Shown here: positions 45,005 to 53,476 of the stretch, in pieces
How positions within the stretch are numbered: position 1 is the stretch's first letter
How the letters are laid out: each line of letters opens with the position of its first letter
NCBI GenBank assembly: GCA_018673915.1
Contig: JABHBK010000038.1
Span: 1-64,000 of the forward strand
Length of the DNA stretch: 64,000 nucleotides
DNA from: Nitrospina sp.
GTDB taxonomy: Bacteria > Nitrospinota > Nitrospinia > Nitrospinales > VA-1
Reading direction: 5' to 3'
Notes under the pieces: generated by a model
Database searches by the model: none
What the model was told of the DNA's origin: nothing
Seen by the model: the letters and a program-made list of their open reading frames with translations, nothing else
Translations under genes and position numbers: made by a program

Positions 45005-45952
45005 TCATAGAGACATAAAGTGATCGGTGTTTTTTTGCAAAGACTCGTCAACCGAAACCGGTGGTGACCATCCCAACAGTTCCTGAGTTTTGCTGATATC
45101 TGCTTGAAGAGAACTGCACAGTCTAAACGCAAAACCTTCTTTACCCAGTAAACCAGCAAGTTTAACTAATAAGGGGACGGGAATTGCAATTAAACGCGCA
45201 GGCCTTTTCATTGCTACAGCCATTCGTCGGAGAAGTTCTGGAGTCGAAAGGTCTTCTCCATCACTGACCAAAAATGTTTGGTTGGCTGCCGCATTGTGGT
45301 TCAAGCAAGTCACAATCAAATCTACCAAATTATCCAGCCCTACTAAGCTTTTACGATTCTCAATTGCCCCTAAAGGTAATGGCAGGCCTAACTTGACCAG
45401 TTTCAATAATAGTAAAAAATTATCGCGAACGCCCGGACCATATATCAAAGGAGGCCTAATAATTACGACTTCCAAATCAGTCCCCTCCGCAATATTTTTC
45501 AAGGACTGCTCCGCTTCCCATTTGCTAATACTATAAGGGGCTGTTGGCATAGGCACATCACCTGCTGTAAAGGGATAGTCCTCCGTATACTCGCCATTCA
45601 CCTTGAGACTACTTATATAAATAAACCTTTTAAGTTTCCTATCAATAGCCTGTTTTGCAAGACGAACAGTGCCCTCCACATTTACTTCGCGGAAAGCCAT
45701 CAATGGATCGTCCACTGTATCCTGCATAACATCCATACGAGCAGCACAATGGACAACGACATTCACCCCGGCCAGCACCTCACTCCAGTTTGTTTCGCTA
45801 CCCAAATCTGGAACAATACGATAATCTACCCCAGCAGTTATTTTATCAGGCAGAGTTCGCACTGCACCAAGAACAGTCAAGCCTTGTCTCACAAGGCGAC
45901 AACAAAGCGCGCTCCCAACTAAACCGGAGGCTCCGGTAACCAATATCTTCAC
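45005..45952 (-). CDS. SDR-family NDP-sugar epimerase/reductase (WbpK/WbpV-like)
   Basis: A 315-aa extended SDR. It starts ILVTGASGLVGSALC (NAD motif), with IYISSLKVNG and catalytic YSISKWEAE, followed by VVIIRPPLIYGPG. The pattern fits enzymes like WbpK/WbpV that reduce or epimerise 4-keto sugars made by a 4,6-dehydratase. The initiating transferase lies 100 bp downstream on the same strand; in known O-antigen loci such enzymes provide the first sugar it uses. That pairing is inferred. Confidence 0.85.
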   Translation of the reverse strand: MKILVTGASGLVGSALCCRLVRQGLTVLGAVRTLPDKITAGVDYRIVPDLGSETNWSEVLAGVNVVVHCAARMDVMQDTVDDPLMAFREVNVEGTVRLAKQAIDRKLKRFIYISSLKVNGEYTEDYPFTAGDVPMPTAPYSISKWEAEQSLKNIAEGTDLEVVIIRPPLIYGPGVRDNFLLLLKLVKLGLPLPLGAIENRKSLVGLDNLVDLIVTCLNHNAAANQTFLVSDGEDLSTPELLRRMAVAMKRPARLIAIPVPLLVKLAGLLGKEGFAFRLCSSLQADISKTQELLGWSPPVSVDESLQKNTDHFMSL

Positions 45953-46027
45953 TCAACCAGCTCCTTATAAATATCCAGAGTTTGAGCAATAATGCACTTT
46001 TTGCTCAATAATTTATAGGTTTCGAAA

Positions 46028-46729
46028 TCAGAAGTCCATTTTCTGAATTGCCAATAAAAGACGATTCATGGGAGATTGAGTATTAGCTCTCACCAAGCCA
46101 ATTTCATCTAATATGGGTAAGTTTTCTAAGTATGGACTGTAAAAGGATTCTGAAATTTCTGCTGGGATTAATTTTTCCAGTTTCCAGTTATGCTGATTAA
46201 TTTCCTCGATAGTAGCCCAACTACCCAGTTTGTTTACAAAATAACCTCCTCTAAAAGGATCAAAAAGCACCCAACCTTTTTCTAATTTAACAAATGACAT
46301 GCCAATATGACCGGAGTCTTTAGCTTTTACCCAGAAAAAAAAACCATCAACCCCAACATAATTACAAAGTGTCGTGAATAAATCATGGAAATTATCACTG
46401 ACACCATATCCGCGCACATAAACATTCCAAACATGGTCATCCATTACTGGCAAACTTTTAGGCTGAGGCTGGATAGTTTCATAAGTCCATTGAAATAACC
46501 GGAATACTTTTTCTTCTTTTGTCTCCAGGGATTTTGTGATGCGTTTTGCAAGCCACTTATAATTGTAATGTCGGTCATAAAAATTCAACACCTTTAGATA
46601 AAGAGGTATTTCAATTGCTGAAACATGATAATTTATACCTTGCTTCGTAATAGATTTAGTATTTAAAACAGCCGCCATTGCGAAGAACAGGAGCAGCAAA
46701 AAAGATAAAAATAAGATTTTATTTCTCAT
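46028..46729 (-). CDS. Membrane-anchored transglutaminase-like-fold protein, apparently lacking the catalytic Cys
   Basis: A 233-aa protein with one N-terminal TM or signal segment (about 4-22). A domain resembling transglutaminase-like proteins follows: LFQWTYETIQPQP, DHVWNVYVRGYGVSDNFHDLFTTLC, HIGMSFVKLEKGWVLFDPFRGGYF. The His and Asp of the usual Cys-His-Asp triad can be matched, but the Cys position reads GVSDNF, with no Cys. It is probably a non-catalytic scaffold or binding protein. I base the fold on pattern only, so this is tentative. Confidence 0.55.
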   Translation of the reverse strand: MRNKILFLSFLLLLFFAMAAVLNTKSITKQGINYHVSAIEIPLYLKVLNFYDRHYNYKWLAKRITKSLETKEEKVFRLFQWTYETIQPQPKSLPVMDDHVWNVYVRGYGVSDNFHDLFTTLCNYVGVDGFFFWVKAKDSGHIGMSFVKLEKGWVLFDPFRGGYFVNKLGSWATIEEINQHNWKLEKLIPAEISESFYSPYLENLPILDEIGLVRANTQSPMNRLLLAIQKMDF

Positions 46730-46862
46730 GTTTTTTTCTATTTACACAAAGAAAGCATAGCATTCATTAAATGGATGGGGGGTGAAGACCGGGAAAGACT
46801 ACTGAATATTTCAGGAAGGGCGCTGTTTTTAGGGCACGGGAGAAAATATTAGACGTTTCACA

Positions 46863-47936
46863 TCAACCCTCTCCACTTAGCCGCTGGCGTAGCCCATCAT
46901 ATATTTCAAGCAAGATTCCTTCCATGTTATATCGATAATTCCAGTCTGGGTAGTCTGCTCTAAATCGGCGGACATCACTGACCCACCAAATATGGTCTCC
47001 GAAACGGTTCTTATCTTCATAATTCCATGCAAGAGTGTTTCCCGAAATTCCCTCACACATCTTGATGGCTTCTAACATAGAACTATTGCTGTGGCGGCCA
47101 CCTCCAATATTATAAACTTTTGCTATTCCCGGGTTTTTATAGAAATGATACATGGCATTCACCATGTCAAAACTATGTATATTATCGCGGACCTGTTTCC
47201 CCTTATACCCAAACACGGTGTAAGGTTTTTTCTGCATGGTGCATATCATTAAGTAGGAAAGGAAGCCATGCAACTCAGTTCCTGAATGGGCAGAGCCTGT
47301 CAGGCATCCTCCTCGAAAACAAGCAGTTTTCAAGCCAAAATAGCGACCATACTCCTGCACCAACAGGTCTCCAGCCGTTTTGGAAACACCAAACAAGCTA
47401 TGGTTACTTTCATCTAAACTCATAGACTCATCAATTCCATTTTCATGGAATCGATGGTTTTGGTCCAACTCCCATCTCATTTCAAGCTCTTCAAATGGAA
47501 GTAAGTTTGCGATATCTCCATAAACTTTATTTGTAGACAAGTGGATAAAAACTACATTGGGACAAAATTTTCTTGCCATTTCAAGCAGAACTAAAGTCCC
47601 ATTGGCATTGACAGAGAAGTCTTTAATCGGGTCCTTGGCGGCCCAGTCGTGCGAAGGTTGTGCGGCTGCGTGAATAACTAAATCAATCTCTTCTCCGTAC
47701 TCGTTAAACAAACCTTCCATTTCTTGCTCAGAGCGAATATCCAAAGCGTAATGGAGAAAACCAGGGAATTCTTCCTCCAACCGACTCCGGTTCCATTCTG
47801 TCGATGCTTCATCACCGAAAAACTCTTTACGCATATCATTGTCAACGCCAATGACACGCATGCCTTTTTCAGCAAAAAATCGAACTGCTTCAGAACCAAT
47901 CAGCCCTGAAGATCCTGTAATTATAACTGTTTCCAA
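46863..47936 (-). CDS. CDP-paratose 2-epimerase-like SDR
   Basis: A 357-aa SDR with [40 protein letters not shown] and the active-site region [12 protein letters not shown]. Here the usual catalytic Tyr of YxxxK is Phe. [21 protein letters not shown] is typical of the CDP-paratose/tyvelose epimerase-like family. The reaction is uncertain because of the Phe. It lies 27 bp after the methyltransferase-GT2 gene on the same strand. Confidence 0.83.
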   Translation of the reverse strand: METVIITGSSGLIGSEAVRFFAEKGMRVIGVDNDMRKEFFGDEASTEWNRSRLEEEFPGFLHYALDIRSEQEMEGLFNEYGEEIDLVIHAAAQPSHDWAAKDPIKDFSVNANGTLVLLEMARKFCPNVVFIHLSTNKVYGDIANLLPFEELEMRWELDQNHRFHENGIDESMSLDESNHSLFGVSKTAGDLLVQEYGRYFGLKTACFRGGCLTGSAHSGTELHGFLSYLMICTMQKKPYTVFGYKGKQVRDNIHSFDMVNAMYHFYKNPGIAKVYNIGGGRHSNSSMLEAIKMCEGISGNTLAWNYEDKNRFGDHIWWVSDVRRFRADYPDWNYRYNMEGILLEIYDGLRQRLSGEG

Positions 47937-47963
47937 TTCGTACTCAAATCAAGTTTTAACAGA

Positions 47964-49478
47964 TTACTTAGCAGGTGGACATTGAACAATATTCTTGCCA
48001 AGCCATTTCCTAAATACCAACCGGAACAATACGATAAAATAATTCGGGCCTGTATTCAATAAATTAAAGCTCGAGAAACCCATATCCACAGAACGGTTGA
48101 TCCATGAAATAGGAACCTCTTCAACTTTAAAACCGAGCAAAATAGGCTGCAAACCCGTCTCAGCATTGGCAGCAAAATCATCGGCTTCGAGTACTATACT
48201 CTCAAGAACCTCTTTTCTCATCAACTTAAGGTTATTCGTGACATCGCGAAAATGCCTGCCTAAAAGAAGGTTAGCGAGAATATGAAATCCGCGGTTAGCA
48301 AGAATTTTTGTAAATGCATAATTTAAAAGCACGCTCTCCCGAGAAAACCGGCTACCTATTGCCACATCAGCACCACTGGCGACCGTATCAAATAAGTCTG
48401 CAAGTTCAGGAAGTAAATGTTGAAAGTCACAATCCATAGTGAGGACAAAATCCCCTTTCACTTCTGCAAAGCCATCTCGCAAGGCTCGGCCAACCCCATT
48501 GGGCATACTTCTTCGAATCAATTTAATTCGAGAATCTTCGAGCGCTAAACTTTCTGTCATTTTTGCAGTTCCATCTCGACTATTATCATCGACAATAATG
48601 ATTTCTTTAATATAGTCTCCATAGCAAGCTATCAGGTTTTCGACTAAGGGAGGAATGTTTAATTCTTCATTTCGACTTGGAACCACGACTGAAAGTCGGC
48701 CTTTAAAACAATCATGCCGAACCAAACTGGACATAGGCCGTCTCCAGTTTTCTTCAGCTGGCTTCTGCCCCCAGATTAGCAATGATCCGGCAAAGTTTCT
48801 CACATATGGGAAATTCTCAAGAATCAAGCTAAGGTTTTGCATTGGCCAGAGGAGCATTTTAGGAATCGGTGGAAATAAAAAATCATACGGAAGTATTTTT
48901 ATTTTTATATAACCGGCCTCCGAAAGCAGAGAAAACAAGTCCACCCGGTTAAGAGATTCATTTTTCTCATCTCTCTTTAAAAAAAAGAATAACTTAGAAA
49001 CTAATCTCCTAATTTTGTAATAAGGATTCCAAGGGTTTGGGTCAAAAAACAAGATTTGCCCTCCTGGCTTCAATAATTTCTTCAACTCAAGCAACAATGT
49101 TCCGGTATTTTCATCTGTCAACAATTGGTATCCAACAATAAAATCAAAGCAGCGTCCCTTGAGTTCTCCCGGGAATCTATCCAAATGGATTCTTTCTATA
49201 TTTTCTGGGAATGAATCTTGCCTGTCATCTTCGTACAACTCTTTATTAAGGACTGCGGCGCAAATGGGGTTGCGGTTTCCATTGGCCTCAGAAATTTCTC
49301 GAGTCCATTGGCACGAGCCAGCCCCAATCTCAAGAATACTATTCCCGGGAAACAGATGAAAAAAATGGCGCACCATTTGAGCTCGCCATTTCAAACGAAC
49401 CGAGAGAAAATAGTCAACATTCCTCCAATAATCTTCCCTTAATTGTTCTTGCTTTTTCAGTAACTCAATCAGATCCAT
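47964..49478 (-). CDS. Fused SAM methyltransferase and GT2 glycosyltransferase
   Basis: A 504-aa two-domain protein. The N-terminal methyltransferase domain (about 40-180) has SILEIGAGSCQWTREI and LLKPGGQILFFDPNP. A C-terminal GT2 domain (about 260-500) follows with LSVVVPSRNEELNI, IIVDDNSRDGTAK, FVLTMDCDFQHLLPEL and AIGSRFS, like dolichyl-phosphate-mannose synthases. No C-terminal TM pair is present. It could methylate and transfer the same lipid-linked sugar. It lies 27 bp upstream of the paratose-epimerase-like gene. Confidence 0.86.
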   Translation of the reverse strand: MDLIELLKKQEQLREDYWRNVDYFLSVRLKWRAQMVRHFFHLFPGNSILEIGAGSCQWTREISEANGNRNPICAAVLNKELYEDDRQDSFPENIERIHLDRFPGELKGRCFDFIVGYQLLTDENTGTLLLELKKLLKPGGQILFFDPNPWNPYYKIRRLVSKLFFFLKRDEKNESLNRVDLFSLLSEAGYIKIKILPYDFLFPPIPKMLLWPMQNLSLILENFPYVRNFAGSLLIWGQKPAEENWRRPMSSLVRHDCFKGRLSVVVPSRNEELNIPPLVENLIACYGDYIKEIIIVDDNSRDGTAKMTESLALEDSRIKLIRRSMPNGVGRALRDGFAEVKGDFVLTMDCDFQHLLPELADLFDTVASGADVAIGSRFSRESVLLNYAFTKILANRGFHILANLLLGRHFRDVTNNLKLMRKEVLESIVLEADDFAANAETGLQPILLGFKVEEVPISWINRSVDMGFSSFNLLNTGPNYFIVLFRLVFRKWLGKNIVQCPPAK

Positions 49479-49585
49479 TTCGAGCCAGAAGTCATTGATA
49501 ATTTGATTTGGTTGTTATATTGGTGTGCTAAGTAGCTAGATTGTATAGAAGAGATTTTAAGCAGATAAAAGTCTCCCGGAAGAAA

Positions 49586-51118
49586 TCAGTTTTTTATCAG
49601 CTTATTTTTCATTATTGTAAAAGCATCTTTAAAAAGAGATTTGGCCATTTTTGTTGACTTGTTACTTGATGACTCACTCCCCATATCTGAAAAGAGCTGA
49701 ATAATCCTATAGGGTTTGCGTAAGAAATAGATCAAATAGAACAAAAATGCACCAAAATTTACCATCAGGGACAGCTCTAAATCGCCAAAACGAGAATTAT
49801 AGGAAGTTTTCTTAGCTCCAAAATCCTGAAAAGTAAACAAACTCATCAGGTATTTATCATCAAATTCAGTAATAACCCCTGCCATTTGAAGCTCTCGAAA
49901 TGATTCGGTGTTTGGTTGAGGGGAATAAGCATTGAGATTTACATTGGTAAAACCAATTAAGGCACATTGGATAATGGCTCCATATGTCCTGAAAACACTC
50001 CGATAATCATCCTCAGGAAACCCAATTATAAAAAAGCATCCCACGTTAATCCCTGCTTTTAATGCACTGCGTGCAGAATCAAACATTTTAGGTAAACTGA
50101 CTTTCTTCTTTATCGCCTGCAATACACGAGGGTCACCAGATTCCGGGGCAAATGAAAACTCGTGGCAACCTGCCGCCTTTAATTTTTGAGCAACCTCAAA
50201 ATCAATGCCTTCACTACGAGTTCCTGATGGTAACTGGAAGGTAACTTTCATACCACGTTCGATAATTTCATCACAAAAGCTACATATCCAATCCTTTCGA
50301 ACAATTGCAGTGAGATCCTCAAACTGGAAATCTGAAACGCCATATTTACTTTGATATTCCTGCATCTCATCCACCACCAACTTGTAATCCCTGGGAATCC
50401 ATTCTGTCGTCCACATATTGGGGCTTGTACAGAAGGTGCAAGAGAATGGGCACCCACGCGTCGCCAGCATCGGCATAAACTTTCCCTGGGAGGAACCGTG
50501 AGGCTGATTGACTTCATTGTACTTTTGAATGTCAAACAAATCCCATGCAGGCTGGGCTATTGAATCGATATCCTTCATTCTTTTGCGGCGGGAATTTACT
50601 CTAATTATCCCGTCAGGGTCTTTATAAGCAATGCCAGCGACATCGACTAAAGGCAAACCCTTTTCAACGTGCTCCAACAATTGAACAATAGTTTCTTCCC
50701 CTTCTCCCAATACCACGCTATCCAAAGGAGCTTCTTCCAGGGAAAACTCAGGAAAACCCGTAACGTGTTCACCTCCCATTAATAAATATGAACGGGGGAA
50801 TAACTTGCGGATTTTTGAAACCAATTCACGCACATATACCCAGTGAGAAGTAAACATGCAACCCAAGCCAATCACTTGGGTATCGGTGGGAATGCGCTCA
50901 AGAATTTGTTCCTGCGTCAAACCTCTCACCCGAATTTCATCTTTAAATACATGATAATTTCTTGGAGCAGAACCGGGCCCATCCACCACAGTGACATCAT
51001 GACCTTCTTCACGAATTGCTGCAGCAATATAAGCCAAACCAATCGGCGGCATACTGATCGTAGACACGAAGTTCGTCAGAGATACAAATTTCGGAGGCTC
51101 AATCAGACAGATTTTCAT
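49586..51118 (-). CDS. B12-binding-domain radical SAM protein
   Basis: A 510-aa protein. An N-terminal cobalamin-binding-like domain (about 1-165) has ICLIEPP, PPIGLAYIAAAIREEGHDVTVVD and LLMGGEHVTGFPEF. A radical SAM domain follows with the cluster motif CPFSCTFC (about residue 222-229), and FAPESGDPRVLQAI and GFFIIGFP-type segments (seen as VGCFFIIGFPEDDY). This class performs methylations and rearrangements at unreactive carbons. Within a sugar cluster it might methylate a sugar or lipid. A hydrophobic C-terminal stretch (FGAFLFYLIYFL) suggests membrane contact. Confidence 0.9.
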   Translation of the reverse strand: MKICLIEPPKFVSLTNFVSTISMPPIGLAYIAAAIREEGHDVTVVDGPGSAPRNYHVFKDEIRVRGLTQEQILERIPTDTQVIGLGCMFTSHWVYVRELVSKIRKLFPRSYLLMGGEHVTGFPEFSLEEAPLDSVVLGEGEETIVQLLEHVEKGLPLVDVAGIAYKDPDGIIRVNSRRKRMKDIDSIAQPAWDLFDIQKYNEVNQPHGSSQGKFMPMLATRGCPFSCTFCTSPNMWTTEWIPRDYKLVVDEMQEYQSKYGVSDFQFEDLTAIVRKDWICSFCDEIIERGMKVTFQLPSGTRSEGIDFEVAQKLKAAGCHEFSFAPESGDPRVLQAIKKKVSLPKMFDSARSALKAGINVGCFFIIGFPEDDYRSVFRTYGAIIQCALIGFTNVNLNAYSPQPNTESFRELQMAGVITEFDDKYLMSLFTFQDFGAKKTSYNSRFGDLELSLMVNFGAFLFYLIYFLRKPYRIIQLFSDMGSESSSNKSTKMAKSLFKDAFTIMKNKLIKN

Positions 51119-51786
51119 CGGTTAATTGGGGAAATATAACGGTTTATCAACAAAAACACCAACCCACAAATACGCATCACAATTTCAGGGGGAGGGAAAA
51201 CATTTATCTTCCTTCATTTTAGCGGAATTACTACACTTTGACTTAATCATAAAGCTGTTTTTCTGCTAACACAAGTATCTGCTTTTCCGATTAAACCGCC
51301 TAATACCAGGAAACATCATGAATAGTTTAACAACAATCGGGGACTTGAGAATTTTACTCAGCACAGGTAAATAGCACAAACCATTCAAAGGATGTTTCCA
51401 CCTTAAAATTACCACTTCAAGACCTTCAGGGATACTTTTATCTGCGATGGGAATAGGATAGTCAAAATAATAATACTATTTTATCATTATAGGTACTTAA
51501 TGCCCCGATGGAGAGTAATCACTTTTTCAAAAATCTTTAATACGAGAAATATTTCTTCATCGAAATTTGGGAATATTTCATAAATGGGTCTGCCTAGTCA
51601 CAAATAGATTTTAGACCATTTTAAGTGACTTCAACTAGCCCTGCGCCTAATAAACATACAAAACCTTTAAAATAAATTTTTCTAGGGCGGTTTTTAGGTT
51701 ATCATTGGCCTTGAAAATTGAGAACCATGAGTATTGTGCGAAAATAAATTTATCCTCTGGCCCATCCTCTCCTCCCAGTTCTTTAT
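51119..51786. other. Divergent intergenic region, 668 bp, with possible gene remnant
   Basis: AT-rich, with the ATTTTAGCGGAATT motif (51216-51229) shared with the intergenic region near 39.19 kb. Minus-strand open stretches at 51266-51475 and 51487-51597 read like broken protein. No RNA gene is evident. Promoters for both flanking genes should be here, but I cannot mark them securely. Confidence 0.4.
51266..51597 (-). pseudogene. Possible decayed gene (two frame-shifted fragments)
   Basis: The minus strand is open for 37 codons (51597-51487; includes GRPIYEIFPNFDEEIF) and, in another frame, for 69 codons (51475-51266; includes EVVILRWKHPLNGLCY and LFMMFPGIRRFNRK). Neither has a proper start. 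The amino-acid mix (W, C, H, P) looks protein-like rather than random, and both lie upstream of and parallel to the radical SAM gene. I recognise no family. Chance is a real alternative. Confidence 0.25.
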
Positions 51787-52344
51787 ATGAACAACGAACA
51801 TTTTCCCAACATTATCTCTAAACGAGAAACCCCCATTTCAAAATGGCTAACTTTAGTTGAGAGAAACGTCATTTTTTCCGATAAGGAAGACATTGAAATT
51901 TACCATAGCGTACGTCCATACGACTATGTGAGCATTTTGGCAGTGACAAGTGATCTCAGAATTCCATTAGTTCAACAATATCGACCTGTTCTAGAGGAGA
52001 CAAGTCTGGAACTGCCGGGGGGATTAATAGATACAGATAAAACTCCAGAGGATACAGCTCTCATTGAACTCCGTGAAGAAACGGGTTTAATAGCCTCTAA
52101 TGCAGAATGCTTGGGAGTTTTAAATCCTGACCCTGGCCGACTTGACAATCACTTTCATTGCTTTTTTGCATCCAATGTGGAAATTGACACAACAGCCACT
52201 ATTGAAAGTAGGATCAAATTAGTTTGGACAGATTTTAATGAGCTTCGCGAAATGATATTAGATGGCAGGTTTAGTAGTTGTCCACAAATTTCTTTGATTG
52301 CCATGGCATCTCTTCGCGGCTTCATAAAAGAGCTGAAAATATAG
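51787..52344 (+). CDS. NUDIX hydrolase (ADP-ribose pyrophosphatase-like) with altered Nudix box
   Basis: A 185-aa protein with an ADP-ribose-pyrophosphatase-like layout: VSILAVTSDLRIPLVQQYRPVLE, then LELPGGLIDTDKTPEDTA and IELREETGL. Against the consensus GX5EX7REUXEEXGU, the first Glu is Lys and the Arg is Ile, while the metal-binding REETGL end is kept. Activity may be reduced or altered. It is the first gene of the plus-strand run to 58818, 72 bp before the next. Confidence 0.85.
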   Translation: MNNEHFPNIISKRETPISKWLTLVERNVIFSDKEDIEIYHSVRPYDYVSILAVTSDLRIPLVQQYRPVLEETSLELPGGLIDTDKTPEDTALIELREETGLIASNAECLGVLNPDPGRLDNHFHCFFASNVEIDTTATIESRIKLVWTDFNELREMILDGRFSSCPQISLIAMASLRGFIKELKI

Positions 52345-52416
52345 CAATAAAATGAAATTATTGTATTCGTAATAATTTCTTTTTAAGAAAACCCTTTAAT
52401 TATTTTGGAGTATTAA

Positions 52417-53412
52417 ATGAGGCGCAAGTTTCTTGTGACCGGAGGAACCGGTTTTTTAGGTGCCCATCTAGTGAAAAGGCTTTTGAAGGAAGGGCAGGAA
52501 GTCCGGGTCCTGGATAATGACTCCAGAGGACGAAAGAGTCGACTTGAAAATGAAATGAGTCAAGTTGAAATGGTTGTTGGGGATATTCGAGACCCACTTG
52601 TTGTGGAGCACGCGGCAGAAGGGTGCCAATCGGTAATACATATGGCTTATGTAAATGGCACAGAATTTTTTTACACAAAACCTGAATTGGTTTTAGAAGT
52701 GGGTGTCAAGGGGATGCTTAATGTTTTGGATGCCTGTAAATCCCAAAAAATTCGTGAATTAATCCTAATTTCCAGCTCAGAGGTTTACCAGACTCCCCCA
52801 ACTATTCCTACTCCAGAAGATGTTCCTTTAGTCATCCCTGATATCCAGAACCCACGTTATTCATATGGCGGGGGAAAAGCTATTTCTGAGCTACTTGCAA
52901 TCAACTATGGACGAAATAATTTTGACCGGGTAGTCATTGTTCGTCCTCATAATGTTTTTGGTCCGGATATGGGTTGGGAACACGTGGTACCGCAATTTAT
53001 ATTGAGAGCTCATGATAAGAGCCAGGAGAATCCGCAGGGTCCTTTAGAGTTTGCGATTCAAGGCCAAGGTAATGAGACGAGAGCCTTTGTTGGAGTTGAA
53101 GACTTTACTGATGGATTAATGATAGCTATAGAAAAAGGCGGGCACCAAGAGGTCTATCATTTAGGTACCGAGGAAGAAATACCCATTGCTGATGTAGCCA
53201 GAAAAATTGTACACGCTTTGGGAAGGAAAATTGACCTTAAGCCGGGTCCTTTAACCCCAGGGAGCACTCTCCGCAGATGCCCGGATATATCCAAAATTAA
53301 ACAACTGGGTTACAGTCCAAAGCTAAAATTCGATGAAGCCCTGGCTCCCACTGTAGACTGGTATATAAAACATGCGAACGAGAGACCCAAAAACTCCTGC
53401 ATACCAGAATGA
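52417..53412 (+). CDS. SDR-family NDP-sugar epimerase/dehydratase
   Basis: A 331-aa extended SDR: FLVTGGTGFLGAHLVKRLL (NAD motif), VLDNDSRG, ISSSEVYQTP and catalytic YSYGGGKAISE, followed by VIVRPHNVFGPDMGWEHV. It probably modifies a nucleotide sugar at C4. The substrate is unknown. It is the second gene in the plus-strand run and lies 64 bp before the nucleotide-sugar dehydrogenase. Confidence 0.88.
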   Translation: MRRKFLVTGGTGFLGAHLVKRLLKEGQEVRVLDNDSRGRKSRLENEMSQVEMVVGDIRDPLVVEHAAEGCQSVIHMAYVNGTEFFYTKPELVLEVGVKGMLNVLDACKSQKIRELILISSSEVYQTPPTIPTPEDVPLVIPDIQNPRYSYGGGKAISELLAINYGRNNFDRVVIVRPHNVFGPDMGWEHVVPQFILRAHDKSQENPQGPLEFAIQGQGNETRAFVGVEDFTDGLMIAIEKGGHQEVYHLGTEEEIPIADVARKIVHALGRKIDLKPGPLTPGSTLRRCPDISKIKQLGYSPKLKFDEALAPTVDWYIKHANERPKNSCIPE

Positions 53413-53476
53413 TTATTTCACGCACCTTTATGAACCTTAAAATGTCGAATTACTAGACTAAATCCTGACACAACCT

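Noticed and set aside
51680-51710. GGCGG-containing stretch as a possible ops/JUMPstart element
   Set aside because: It does not match GGCGGTAG; the bases after GGCGG are TTTTT.
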